Shown: positions 37,104-46,321 of the stretch, in pieces | How positions within the stretch are numbered: the stretch's first letter is position 1 | Layout of the letters: every line of letters starts with the position of its first letter | Origin: Dyella terrae | GTDB lineage: Bacteria; Pseudomonadota; Gammaproteobacteria; Xanthomonadales; Rhodanobacteraceae | Assembly (NCBI RefSeq): GCF_004322705.1 | Contig: NZ_SIZZ01000002.1 | Location: forward strand, 62,001-126,000 | Length of the DNA: 64,000 nt | Direction of reading: 5' to 3' | Notes under the pieces: model-generated | Databases searched by the model: none | Told to the model about the DNA's origin: nothing | The model's input: the letters and a program-made list of their open reading frames with translations, nothing else | Program-made: the position numbers and the translations under genes

Positions 37104-39656
37104 ATGGCAAAGAACCTGCTCATCGTCGAATCCCCCGCCAAGGCGAAGACGATCAACAAGTATCTGGGCAAGGACTTCCAGGTCCTGGCCTCCTATGGTC
37201 ACGTCCGTGACCTCCGGCCCAAGGAGGGGGCGGTCGACCCCGACCATGGCTTTGCCATGGCCTACGAGGTCATCGACCGCAACGAAAAGCATGTCGATGC
37301 CATCGCCAAGGCGGCTCGCCAGGCCGACGACATCTACCTCGCGACCGACTTGGATCGCGAAGGCGAGGCGATCAGCTGGCATATCAGCGAGATTCTCAAG
37401 GAGCGCGGCCTGACCAAGGGCAAGCAGCTCCATCGCGTGGTGTTCTCGGAAATTACGCCCAAAGCGATCAAGGCTGCCGTCGCCGCGCCTCGCCAGCTTT
37501 CCCATGACCTGGTGGATGCCCAGCAGGCGCGTCGCGCACTGGACTATCTCGTGGGCTTCAATCTGTCGCCGGTGCTGTGGCGCAAGGTACAGCGCGGCTT
37601 GTCCGCAGGTCGCGTGCAGAGTCCGGCGCTGCGCATGATCGTCGAGCGCGAAGAGGAAATCGAAGCCTTCGTGGCGCGCGAGTATTGGACGATTGAAGCG
37701 GCACTTCGTCATCCGGAAGGCGATTTTTCGGCGCGTCTGACCAGGCTCAATGGCAAGAAGTTCGAGCAGTTCGACCTGACCAACGAGACCGATGCCTTTG
37801 CGGCCCGCGCTGCGCTGAAGGAAGCCGCGCACGGTCGCCTTACCGTCAGCGATGTGGGTAGCAAGGAGCGCAAGCGTCGCCCGGCTCCGCCGTTCACTAC
37901 GTCCACGCTGCAGCAGGAAGCCGCGCGCAAGCTTGGTTTCTCGACCAGCCGCACCATGAAAGTGGCGCAGGGCCTGTACGAAGGTGTGTCGATCGGCAGC
38001 GAAGGCAACGTCGGTCTTATCACCTATATGCGTACGGACTCCGTTGCCTTGTCCGAAGATGCCGTGGGCGAGCTGCGCCAGCTGATTGCGCGCGACTTCG
38101 GCAAGAAGGCGCTGCCGGATCACGCGCAGGTCTACAAGTCCAAGTCCAAGAACGCCCAGGAAGCGCATGAGGCGATTCGACCGACCTCGGCCATGCGTTC
38201 GCCGCGCGAAGTGTCGTCGTACCTCAACGAGGAACAGCGCAAGCTCTACGAACTGATCTGGAAGCGCACCGTGGCGTGCCAGATGATCCATGCCACGATG
38301 AACACCGTGTCCGTGGACTTCGACGTCAAGAACGTCGCAGGCGGCGATGCCGCGTTTCGCGCCACGGGTACGACCGTCGTCGATCCGGGCTTCCTGGCTG
38401 TATACGAAGAAGGTCGTGACCAGCGTAGTGCCGAGGATGACGATGAAGGTCGTCGCCTGCCGCGCCTGGAAGTAGGTGAGCAGGTCGCCCTGCACGACAT
38501 CGCTGCAGACCAGCACTTCACCGAGCCGCCGCCGCGCTACTCCGAAGCGAGCCTGGTGAAGACGCTTGAGGAATATGGCATTGGTCGCCCGTCCACCTAC
38601 GCCAGCATCATTCAGGTGCTTCTGAATCGCGAATACGTCCTTCTCGACAGTCGCCGCTTCAAGCCGACTGACGTGGGCCGCGCGGTGAGCAAGTTCCTGA
38701 CCCAGCATTTCACCCGCTATGTCGACTACGACTTCACCGCCAAGCTCGAAGACGAGCTCGATGCGGTCAGTCGTGGCGAAGAAGCCTGGGTGCCGCTGAT
38801 GGAACGCTTCTGGCAGCCGTTCAAGCAGCAGGTCGACGAGAAGACCGAAACGGTCGATCGCAGCGAAGCCACTGGCGCGCGCGAGTTGGGCACCGATCCA
38901 AAATCGGGCAAGCCCGTGTCCGTGCGTCTGGGTCGTTACGGACCGTACGCACAGATTGGCGACAAGGATCAGGACGAAAAGCTCCAGTTCGCCAGCCTGC
39001 GTACCGGGCAGAGCATGCATACCATCACGCTGGAAGAGGCCCTGGAACTCTTCAAGCTGCCGCGCCAGCTCGGCCAGGCGGAAAACGGCGACGACGTGAG
39101 TGTGGGCGTCGGCCGATTCGGCCCCTTCGTGAAGCAGGGCAGCACTTACGCTTCTCTGAAGCCCGAAGATGACCCTTACACGATCGAGCTGCCGCGTGCG
39201 CTGCAGATCGTGCAGGAAAAGCTCGAGATGCTGGCCAACCGCATCATCCTGGACTTCGGTAACGGCGTGCAGGTGCTCAACGGACGCTTTGGTCCGTATA
39301 TCACCGACGGTGAAAAGAACGCGCGCATTCCGAAAGACCAGGAGCCCAAGGAGCTGACCGAGGCCCAGTGCCTGGAGCTGCTGGCGGCGGCGCCGGTCAA
39401 GAAGGGCCGCGGTTTCAAAAAGGCGGCGGGCAAGAAGGCGGCGGCCAAGAAAGCACCTGCGAAGAAGGCTGCCTCCAAGTCGACGGCGACCAAGACCGCC
39501 ACCAAGACCGCCACCAAGAAGGCGGCGGCCAAGTCGACGACCGGCGCGGCGACGAAGAAGGCTGCCACCGCTACCAAGAAGGCCACCGTCAAGAAGACGG
39601 CGACCAAGAAAGCCGCCACCAAGAAGACCCCTGCCAAGAAGCCGGCTGGCGCCTGA
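37104..39656 (+). CDS. topA: DNA topoisomerase I
   Basis: 850 residues. Toprim domain (LLIVESPAKAKTINKYLG, ATDLDREGEAISWH), type IA core with the active-site Tyr in the GLITYMRTDS segment, and repeated C-terminal Toprim_C elements (GRYGPYAQIGD, GRFGPFVKQGS, GRFGPYITDGE). The last 80 residues (from 39405) are a lysine-alanine repeat like histone H1, replacing the zinc ribbons of E. coli TopA. It relaxes negative supercoils. tsaC starts immediately after its stop. Confidence 0.97.
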   Translation: MAKNLLIVESPAKAKTINKYLGKDFQVLASYGHVRDLRPKEGAVDPDHGFAMAYEVIDRNEKHVDAIAKAARQADDIYLATDLDREGEAISWHISEILKERGLTKGKQLHRVVFSEITPKAIKAAVAAPRQLSHDLVDAQQARRALDYLVGFNLSPVLWRKVQRGLSAGRVQSPALRMIVEREEEIEAFVAREYWTIEAALRHPEGDFSARLTRLNGKKFEQFDLTNETDAFAARAALKEAAHGRLTVSDVGSKERKRRPAPPFTTSTLQQEAARKLGFSTSRTMKVAQGLYEGVSIGSEGNVGLITYMRTDSVALSEDAVGELRQLIARDFGKKALPDHAQVYKSKSKNAQEAHEAIRPTSAMRSPREVSSYLNEEQRKLYELIWKRTVACQMIHATMNTVSVDFDVKNVAGGDAAFRATGTTVVDPGFLAVYEEGRDQRSAEDDDEGRRLPRLEVGEQVALHDIAADQHFTEPPPRYSEASLVKTLEEYGIGRPSTYASIIQVLLNREYVLLDSRRFKPTDVGRAVSKFLTQHFTRYVDYDFTAKLEDELDAVSRGEEAWVPLMERFWQPFKQQVDEKTETVDRSEATGARELGTDPKSGKPVSVRLGRYGPYAQIGDKDQDEKLQFASLRTGQSMHTITLEEALELFKLPRQLGQAENGDDVSVGVGRFGPFVKQGSTYASLKPEDDPYTIELPRALQIVQEKLEMLANRIILDFGNGVQVLNGRFGPYITDGEKNARIPKDQEPKELTEAQCLELLAAAPVKKGRGFKKAAGKKAAAKKAPAKKAASKSTATKTATKTATKKAAAKSTTGAATKKAATATKKATVKKTATKKAATKKTPAKKPAGA

Positions 39657-40229
39657 GTGACCCGGACGTTCACCCTGGGCGAACTGGACGCTGCCGCCTC
39701 GCTTTTGCATGGCGGCGGTGTGGTGGCCTATCCCACCGAAGCCGTATTTGGCTTCGGTTGCGACCCCCACAACCACGATGCCTTCCGGCGTCTGTTTGCT
39801 TTCAAGCAGCGTCCGCCCACGCAGGGCGTGCTGCTGATCGCGGAAACCTTTGAGCAGGTGGAGCGCTACATCGACCGATCCCGGGTACCGGATACGGTAA
39901 TGGCTGAAGTTCTGGCCAGCTGGCCGGGCCCGATCACCTGGATATTCCCGCGCTCAGGCGACGTACCGGACTGGGTGGCCGGGTCTCACGAGGGCATTGC
40001 CTTGCGCGTGACGGCTCACGCACCGGCTGCTGCGCTCTGCCGGGCCTACGGTGGCGCCCTGGTTTCAACCAGCGCCAATCCGCATGGCCAACCGCCGGCA
40101 CGCTCCGTCGCCATGCTTCGCGAATATTTCGGGGACACTGTCGATGGCATCGTCGACGCCCCCTTGGGACAACTCGACCGCCCCACCATGATTCGAGACG
40201 CCCTGACCGGCGCTATCATCCGTAGTTGA
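39657..40229 (+). CDS. tsaC: Threonylcarbamoyl-AMP synthase (TsaC/YrdC)
   Basis: 190 residues, the short (TsaC, not Sua5) form. The start is a GTG at 39657 that directly follows the topA TGA. Motifs: VAYPTEAVFGFGCDP near residue 24, FKQRPPTQG (ATP/bicarbonate pocket) and LVSTSANPHGQPPA near residue 136. It makes threonylcarbamoyl-AMP for the universal tRNA modification t6A at position 37. Gene order topA-tsaC is common in gammaproteobacteria. Confidence 0.93.
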   Translation: MTRTFTLGELDAAASLLHGGGVVAYPTEAVFGFGCDPHNHDAFRRLFAFKQRPPTQGVLLIAETFEQVERYIDRSRVPDTVMAEVLASWPGPITWIFPRSGDVPDWVAGSHEGIALRVTAHAPAAALCRAYGGALVSTSANPHGQPPARSVAMLREYFGDTVDGIVDAPLGQLDRPTMIRDALTGAIIRS

Positions 40230-40422
40230 CGCGAAACCTTCGCCAGACGCCTCGCGCGTTCATGAACGGTTTCCGCCATGCCGCTGGGGCAAGTGGGGAG
40301 GGATTCAGCGGCTCTTGTGAGGATGGGGGGAGCCTCACCGGTTCCGCAGTGCACCCTTGGCGCCCGGCTTACACGGGCGGCGCGGGCATGTCATGCCGAT
40401 TAGGGCAACAGGAGACATACGT

Positions 40423-41805
40423 TTGGCCATCGTCTACGACAGCTATCGCCAGGAACTGGCCGATTCGAGCTTGCCCCTTCTGGCAGCCGGTCAGCCCGGG
40501 CGCACCGTGGCGTGGCGCAATGGCGCTCCGATCAGCGCAGCGCAGTTTCTGGCCCACGTGCAGCAGGTCGCGGCGACGCTGCCGAGTGGCTCGGCTGCCG
40601 TCAACCTGTGTGAGGACCGATACGCGTTCCTCGTCGCCTTCTGCGCGATCGTCCTGCGCGGGCAAGCCAATCTTCTGCCCTCCTCGCGCGCGCCACAGGC
40701 GGTAACCGACGTCATGGCGGGCTATCCCGGAAGCTATGCCGTGGGTGAGCAGGCCCTTGAGCCGGCACCGCCCTCGTATCACCCGATGCCCACCCTGGTG
40801 GACCTGGCGCATGCGCCGACCTCTGTCGACGGATTCGTGGTGCCCCTCATTCCCGCAGACCAGGTGGTGGCCCTCGGCTATACCTCAGGCTCCACGGGCG
40901 TGCCCAAGTCCTATCCGAAGACCTGGCGGAGTTTCCATGCCAGCACAGCCGGCAACGTTCGCGTGCTGCACGCGCTGGTCGGCAAGCACTTCGACGTGGT
41001 CGCCACCGTGCCGCCTCAGCACATGTACGGCATGGAGATGTCGGTGCTCCTCCCGTTGCTGGGAGATGTCGCGGTCCATGCGGGACGGCCCTTCTTTCCT
41101 GCCGACGTGGCCGCCGCGTTGGCGCAAGTGCCTGGCCCCCGTGTCCTGATCATCACGCCGATCCACCTTCGTGCATTGGTCGAATCGGGCGTGACCCTGC
41201 CGCCGATCGCTGCCATGGTGTCGGCCACGGCACCGATGCCAGCCGAGCTCGCGCGCGAAGCCGAAACGCGATTTGGCGCGCCGTTGCTGGAGGTGTTCGG
41301 TTCGACCGAGACCTGTGTCATTGCCACGCGACGTGCTGCGGACGATGAGCCGTGGACCCTCTACGACGGTATCCACCTGCATCCTCAGCCCGACGGAACC
41401 GCGGTCGAGGCGCCTCAGCTCGACGGCCTGCTCACGCTGGCGGACATCGTCGTGCTGCAGGATGACGGACGCCGCTTCCGCCTGTGCGGCCGCCATGCCG
41501 ACTTGCTTGAAATTGCGGGCAAACGCGCATCCCTGGGCGATCTCACGCGTCGCCTGCTCGCCATTCCTGGTGTGCTCGATGGCGTGATGCTGCAACTTGA
41601 TGGCGACGTCATCGGCGTCAAACGCGTTGCTGCTCTGGTAGTCGCTCCCGATCTGGACGAGCAGACCATCCTGAACCGGCTTCGCGAATCGGTTGAGCCG
41701 CTTTTCCTCCCCCGTCCCCTTCGCCTGGTTTCCGCGCTGCCTCGCAATGAAACCGGCAAGCTTCCTCGCGCAGAGCTGATGGCCATGCTTGAAAAAGCTG
41801 GCTGA
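40423..41805 (+). CDS. AMP-dependent ligase (acyl-CoA/aryl-acid adenylating enzyme family)
   Basis: About 460 residues from a TTG at 40423, chosen for the AGGAGA ribosome site 8 bp upstream; an in-frame ATG at 40393 is the alternative. The P-loop-like adenylate motif YTSGSTGVPKSYPKTW, EVFGSTETCVIATRR and the C-terminal lysine region LPRNETGKLPRAELMAML are the family signatures. Similar ligases load an aryl acid in xanthomonadin/aryl-polyene pigment clusters, but none of the partner genes is here, so the substrate is unknown. It lies alone after tsaC. Confidence 0.78.
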   Translation: MAIVYDSYRQELADSSLPLLAAGQPGRTVAWRNGAPISAAQFLAHVQQVAATLPSGSAAVNLCEDRYAFLVAFCAIVLRGQANLLPSSRAPQAVTDVMAGYPGSYAVGEQALEPAPPSYHPMPTLVDLAHAPTSVDGFVVPLIPADQVVALGYTSGSTGVPKSYPKTWRSFHASTAGNVRVLHALVGKHFDVVATVPPQHMYGMEMSVLLPLLGDVAVHAGRPFFPADVAAALAQVPGPRVLIITPIHLRALVESGVTLPPIAAMVSATAPMPAELAREAETRFGAPLLEVFGSTETCVIATRRAADDEPWTLYDGIHLHPQPDGTAVEAPQLDGLLTLADIVVLQDDGRRFRLCGRHADLLEIAGKRASLGDLTRRLLAIPGVLDGVMLQLDGDVIGVKRVAALVVAPDLDEQTILNRLRESVEPLFLPRPLRLVSALPRNETGKLPRAELMAMLEKAG

Positions 41806-42319
41806 ACGAGGTTGTCCGGTTCCTGCCGCCGAGGTCTGTTGAGACAAACCCGCCAGGCCAACGAAAACCTGCCTGCTCGCGATAGTGATGCAGGGGCGAC
41901 GCCACAAGACGGTCCGCGCCATTCGCGCGGCCACCCATTCCCATTCGAGACCGCATCACCCGTTGGACACCGGAAGCTGCGTGGCTTTCGCGGGATGACG
42001 GAGACGGCTGCGACGGTGGGCGACTCCTGACCTGCCCGGATCGGGTCGTCCGCATGGCGAATGCAGCGATCATCGCCAGACCGCCGGTCTCGGCGAGTCT
42101 TGAGCCGGAAGGTGCCCAACAACAGCAACGCATGAAGGGTCACGCCGCAGGGGAAGCCGGGCCAGAGAGCCGCAGACGGGGCGGCTTCGGGAGATCCAAT
42201 CCACGGCGACACGTGGCGGCGATCGCCTGACAGGCGGACGCAAAACTGGCCGGTCCAGCACAGTCAGCCGCTACAATGGCGCGCTGCGTCAACGGGCGCC
42301 CAAAGAAGTGGAGCACGAC
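41806..42319. other. Gap between AMP-ligase and purD; no gene found
   Basis: About 510 bp. Open frames on either strand show no domain or codon pattern. A stretch near 41970-42005 (GCTTTCGCGGGATGACGG type) resembles degenerate copies of the short GC-rich intergenic repeat seen at 16779. The purD ribosome site is at the right edge. Confidence 0.4.
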
Positions 42320-43603
42320 ATGAAGGTTCTGGTCATCGGCAACGGCGGGCGCGAACACGCCCTGGCGTGGAAGCTCAAGCAGTCGCCGCGGGTCAGTGAA
42401 GTCATCGTTGCCCCGGGCAATGCCGGCACGGCACGCGAACGGGGCGTGCGCAATGCCAATGTCGCCGTGACCGATATCGAGGGCTTGCTGAAGCTGGCGC
42501 GCGAGGAAAAGGTCGAACTCACCGTGGTGGGACCCGAAGTGCCGCTGGTGGCAGGTGTCGTGGACAAATTCCGCGCAGCTGGTCTGCGCATCTTCGGCCC
42601 GCGCGCCATTGCCGCTCAGCTGGAAGGGTCCAAGGCCTTTGCCAAGGATTTCCTGCTGCGCCATAACATCCCTACAGCCCACTATGCGGTCTTCACTCAG
42701 CTGGAGCCGGCGCTGGCTTATGTGCGCAAACATGGCGCACCGATCGTCATCAAGGCCGATGGCCTCGCGGCGGGCAAGGGCGTGGTCGTGGCACTCACGC
42801 TGGCCGATGCCGAACTGGCGCTGCATGACATGCTCGGTGCCCACAGCTTTGGTGATGCATCGGCCCGCGTGGTCATCGAGGAATTCCTCGAAGGCGAAGA
42901 AGCCAGCTACATTGTCATGAGCGATGGAAGTCACGCGCTGCCCATGGCCAGCAGCCAGGATCACAAGCGTCGCGACGAGGGCGATCTTGGCCCCAATACT
43001 GGCGGTATGGGCGCCTACTCGCCTGCGCCGGTTGTCACGCCGGACATCGAAAAGCGCATTCTCAAGGAAGTCATCGAACCGACCTTGCACGGCATGGCCG
43101 CGGAGGGCGCGCCCTTCATTGGATTCCTTTACGCGGGCCTGATGATCGACAAATCCGGCACGCCCAAGGTCATCGAATTCAACGTCCGCTTTGGTGACCC
43201 CGAAACGCAGCCCATCATGCTTCGCCTGAAGTCCGATCTTCTGGAGTTGATTGAGTCGGCGCTCGATGGCGAACTCCACCACACATCGATCCATTGGGAT
43301 CAGCGTCCATCCATCGGCGTCGTCCTCGCTGCTGGCGGTTACCCGGGGAAGGTCCGTTCCGGTGATGCCATCGAAGGCCTCGATGCGCACTTCTCAGATG
43401 ACGTGAAGGTTTTTCACGCCGGAACCCGAACCGACGCGGATGGCCGCTCAGTCACCGCGGGTGGCCGTGTTCTCACCGTCTGTGCACTGGGCAAAGACAT
43501 CGCCGCGGCACGCGAAAACGCCTACGACGCGGTCGCGAAAATTCATTTCGACGGAATGTTCTGTCGCCGTGATATCGCACATCGAGCACTTCATCGCAGC
43601 TAA
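42320..43603 (+). CDS. purD: Phosphoribosylamine-glycine ligase
   Basis: 427 residues from the ATG at 42320 (E. coli 429). GNGGREHALAWKL is the conserved opening; a GTG at 42308 four codons earlier is a weaker option. ATP-grasp core: PIVIKADGLAAGKGVVVAL, then EEFLEGEEASYIVMSDG and DHKRRDEGDLGPNTGGMGAY, with VIEFNVRFGDPETQ. It joins glycine to phosphoribosylamine in the second step of purine synthesis. It is not beside purH here; a cupin gene follows convergently. Confidence 0.97.
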   Translation: MKVLVIGNGGREHALAWKLKQSPRVSEVIVAPGNAGTARERGVRNANVAVTDIEGLLKLAREEKVELTVVGPEVPLVAGVVDKFRAAGLRIFGPRAIAAQLEGSKAFAKDFLLRHNIPTAHYAVFTQLEPALAYVRKHGAPIVIKADGLAAGKGVVVALTLADAELALHDMLGAHSFGDASARVVIEEFLEGEEASYIVMSDGSHALPMASSQDHKRRDEGDLGPNTGGMGAYSPAPVVTPDIEKRILKEVIEPTLHGMAAEGAPFIGFLYAGLMIDKSGTPKVIEFNVRFGDPETQPIMLRLKSDLLELIESALDGELHHTSIHWDQRPSIGVVLAAGGYPGKVRSGDAIEGLDAHFSDDVKVFHAGTRTDADGRSVTAGGRVLTVCALGKDIAAARENAYDAVAKIHFDGMFCRRDIAHRALHRS

Positions 43604-43723
43604 GCCAAGCCTGACAAAGGTCGCGAGGGGGCCGGCTCCAGCCACGAGCCGCTCCTTCCGCTGCCCAGGTCACCGACTCCCAGGCTTGTACCTCGCCCTC
43701 CGTGTTCTACGTGAAGGTGTGGT

Positions 43724-44182
43724 CTAACCCTCAGGCAAATCTGTCAGTACGTGCATTGCGCCGTTAGCGTGCAGCCGCCTGCGGATGTGGGGGTAGTCAC
43801 AGACGTCATGCTCAAGGCGCGGGCCAGCCACGATAAGGCGCAGCACACCAGTGCCCGTATTGGTGAGCGAGTGCGCTGCGCCTAGACGTGCGAATCCCAT
43901 GAAATCGCCCGCACCGACGGCAAAACGCTCATCATCAATCAAAGCCTCACCACATCCTTCCACGATGTAGATGCATTCCTCCTCGTAGTGATGCCGGTGA
44001 TATTCCGTGGAATCCTTGCCTGGCGGAATGTCGATCAGGTGAAAACCAAACTGCGAGATACCGGTGGCGTCGGACAATGCACGCTTGTGGCGGAAAGATT
44101 CCGGATTAAGTGGATGGGCGTTGCTGACAGGCTCCATCTTCGCGATGGCATCGGCCTTCAGGAGCGATCGGGGATGACTCAT
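43724..44182 (-). CDS. Cupin domain protein
   Basis: 152 residues from the ATG at 44182; an upstream in-frame start adds seven unconserved residues. A cupin-2 barrel is seen in EYHRHHYEEECIYIVEGCGEA (motif 1, with metal-binding His and Glu) and AGDFMGFARLGAAHSLTNTG (motif 2). No signal peptide. Function of this subgroup cannot be read; such proteins bind metal and may be sugar-modifying or dioxygenase-like. It is convergent with purD. Confidence 0.75.
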   Translation of the reverse strand: MSHPRSLLKADAIAKMEPVSNAHPLNPESFRHKRALSDATGISQFGFHLIDIPPGKDSTEYHRHHYEEECIYIVEGCGEALIDDERFAVGAGDFMGFARLGAAHSLTNTGTGVLRLIVAGPRLEHDVCDYPHIRRRLHANGAMHVLTDLPEG

Positions 44183-44310
44183 GGGAGAAGCTCCGGACGT
44201 CACTGTGATGCCTCAGCATAGCCCCGGATCGGGGCGGCGGCCCATGGCCGCCGCCGGCGAGTCATGTTCAGGATCGTCTGGCGCTCATCGACGAACTCGA
44301 CGTTCAGTAC

Positions 44311-45276
44311 TCAGTGGGCCAACTTAAGTAGCGTGGAAGAAATCCATCCTTTGTTGCCTACGTCGTCCTCGACTTCCCACATGGCACCCTGCTTGTTGCC
44401 CGTTGGATACAGCAGTACGTCAGGCGTCACGTCACGAACCGACTTGCCTGAGCCATCTGCCCGCGATAACAGTTTGCCGGCCTTGTAGACAGTTACGGAT
44501 TGTTTCGCGTTGGCCTCTTTGGCGTCATCCGGAAGCCCACCGAGCTGGCGCACGAGCTCTGTATATGCCTGCAAGTAGGCAAGCGCCGTCACCTGGCCCA
44601 TTTCGGTGTTGGCGTAACCACCTACTGACGCGCTTCCCAGGCCGCCCGCACTGAAAAGACCTCCTGCCGCGCCGAAGCCTATGTCAGTCTTTTTGTAAGA
44701 GCCTTCGACCATCGCAACTTGTTCGGAACTGCGCACGTCGGTAACCGTCAGCACGACGTCTGCCGTGCGTGATCGAAAATTGATGCTGCCCAGCAGTGCG
44801 CCAGCGCCGCCTCCAATAAGTCCGCCAAGTGCCGCGGCACCGCCACCACCACCTGCATCGTTGTTGCTTGAAATGAAATCGGGAACCAGGATGTAGTCCG
44901 CGGCCTTGATCTGTCCCTTACCTACGGCGGACTGAACACGCAGCTGACCCTGGGAAGCGAGCTCGCGCTCTTTCATCGCGATGTCCATACCCACACCGCG
45001 ATCAACCAGCTTGAAGCATCCAGACTTGCTTATGTAAACCTTGATCAGCTTCGATGGGGCCGGCAACTGTTTTTCTGTCCACCAGTGCTTTCCGCCATCC
45101 GGCTCATGGACTGCGATCGAACCCAGATTCCTGGAACACTTGGGGATCTGTGCGGACATTTCCTTACGCTGTTCCTGAGCGGACTTTGGTATGAGTTCGG
45201 CGCAACCCGTCATGGACAGGCACATTATGGCTGCCGCAGCGCAGCTGCGAACGGAGAACTGAGTACGTCTTTTCAT
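44311..45276 (-). CDS. CsgG-like outer-membrane lipoprotein with C-terminal SH3-like domain
   Basis: 321 residues from the ATG at 45276, six bases after an AGGGA; an adjacent ATG at 45279 is possible. It has a lipobox ending SMTGC (Cys25), so it is lipid-anchored. The middle is CsgG-like: IKVYISKSGCFKLVDRGVG, AADYILVPDFISSN and VVLTVTDVRSSEQVAMVEG, with a glycine-rich membrane-type segment between. CsgG is the curli secretion pore; no curli gene is nearby, so a different role is likely. The last about 70 residues form an SH3-like module ending WEVEDDVGNKGWISSTLL, shared with the protein at 45624. Confidence 0.8.
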   Translation of the reverse strand: MKRRTQFSVRSCAAAAIMCLSMTGCAELIPKSAQEQRKEMSAQIPKCSRNLGSIAVHEPDGGKHWWTEKQLPAPSKLIKVYISKSGCFKLVDRGVGMDIAMKERELASQGQLRVQSAVGKGQIKAADYILVPDFISSNNDAGGGGGAAALGGLIGGGAGALLGSINFRSRTADVVLTVTDVRSSEQVAMVEGSYKKTDIGFGAAGGLFSAGGLGSASVGGYANTEMGQVTALAYLQAYTELVRQLGGLPDDAKEANAKQSVTVYKAGKLLSRADGSGKSVRDVTPDVLLYPTGNKQGAMWEVEDDVGNKGWISSTLLKLAH

Positions 45277-45623
45277 CATCAATCCCTGAAGTAATGGAAG
45301 GAACTGCCTCGCTTGGCGTTTCCTGTACTGCGCTTGCGAAGTATGTCGACGCGCGAACTCGGACTACATCGGGAGGATTCGCGCGAACTCGACCTATGGA
45401 GCGTCTTTGAATGTCAGGATTCACCGAGGACGTGTAAGCGCCACGAGGGTCGCCGTCGAATGCGAAGGTCAGCCAGGAAATTCATGCTGAAGTTCGCGCA
45501 GACTTCCGTCCGAGACACCTTCGCGGAGCGCGACGGCGAATGCAGGATATGCGTGCCTGGCAGCACGCATTGCAGTCAGTAGGGATGACAGCGCTACATA
45601 TTGCTGCGTACCGCACCATCGGC
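45277..45623. other. Gap between the CsgG-like and SH3-like genes; no gene found
   Basis: 347 bp; the open frames look like chance. It must hold the promoter of the CsgG-like gene (on the right, minus). Two similar CGCGAACTCG words lie near 45351 and 45383, of unknown meaning. Confidence 0.35.
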
Positions 45624-45980
45624 TCAGGGACTCCAGTTCGGCATGAGTCGCTTCGACGAGATCCAGCCCTTGAGACCGCCCGCGTCTTCAACCTGCCATA
45701 CATGCCCCTTTCTCTGTCCCGTGGGGAACACGAGGGCGCCCGGTGGAATGATGGCGATGTCACGCCCACCGGTTGCCTTCGTCTTGAGCACGCTAAGCTT
45801 TTTCACCACGGCAGTAGGTCCCGTGAATTTCCGTATCGAGCCCGAGACCGAAGTGTCTGTAGTCTGTGTGCGATGGGGCGGGAGCGGCTCCGAAGCCCGT
45901 GCAGGGAACGCTGCGCTGACCAGAAGCGTCAGCAAGCATGCGAAAGCTCCGGCAATCGATTGGCAATGACTTCGTGGCAT
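45624..45980 (-). CDS. Small exported protein with SH3-like domain
   Basis: 118 residues from the ATG at 45980, which begins a signal peptide (cleavage after PARA, about residue 29); an in-frame ATG at 46013 would lengthen the n-region. The C-terminal half is an SH3-like module (GALVFPTGQRKGHVWQVED, then GLKGWISSK) with about half of its positions identical to the end of the CsgG-like protein. It is on the same strand, upstream, so the two may act together in the periplasm. No homologue is recognised. Confidence 0.6.
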   Translation of the reverse strand: MPRSHCQSIAGAFACLLTLLVSAAFPARASEPLPPHRTQTTDTSVSGSIRKFTGPTAVVKKLSVLKTKATGGRDIAIIPPGALVFPTGQRKGHVWQVEDAGGLKGWISSKRLMPNWSP

Positions 45981-46321
45981 GACGAGACTTTGGGCCTGCG
46001 TTTCAGCGGTCATGTAGGGTTTCGGTCGCTCTCGGAGTGAACGCGTAGTTTCCTGGCATGGGTCGTATGTCGCATAGCGGCTCAATGCCTGGCTGCATGT
46101 CCGTCAAATCCCCATTTGCGTAAGTGATGTGCTGGTCAAATTGCAGCGAAGGCCCACGCGCGAATGGGCCATCACTTTCCGGGACCATCGCTCCAGACGG
46201 ATGGACGCCCCTGTCCAGGTTCCGGAGAATGCAACGTCAGGCGGATCATCGCGGTCGGCGGGTCTGCGCCCGATACAACTTCCCGCTACGCTATGGCCAG
46301 CCGAACCCGTCGAGGAAACGC
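45981..46321. other. Leader region upstream of the MFS-acyltransferase gene; no gene found
   Basis: About 340 bp between divergent genes. No conserved coding signal. The right end carries a GAGGAAA ribosome site for the plus-strand gene; promoters on both strands must lie here, but no good -10/-35 pair stands out. Confidence 0.35.

Noticed and set aside
37041-39776. 911-codon open frame antisense to topA
   Set aside because: High-GC codon bias in topA creates a long mirror frame; it has no domain and topA is certain.
41812-42212. Possible gene remnants between the AMP-ligase and purD
   Set aside because: Frames on both strands show no domain or consistent codon use.
45313-45582. 89-codon frame upstream of the CsgG-like gene
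   Set aside because: Arg/Ser-rich, no ribosome site, no recognisable feature.
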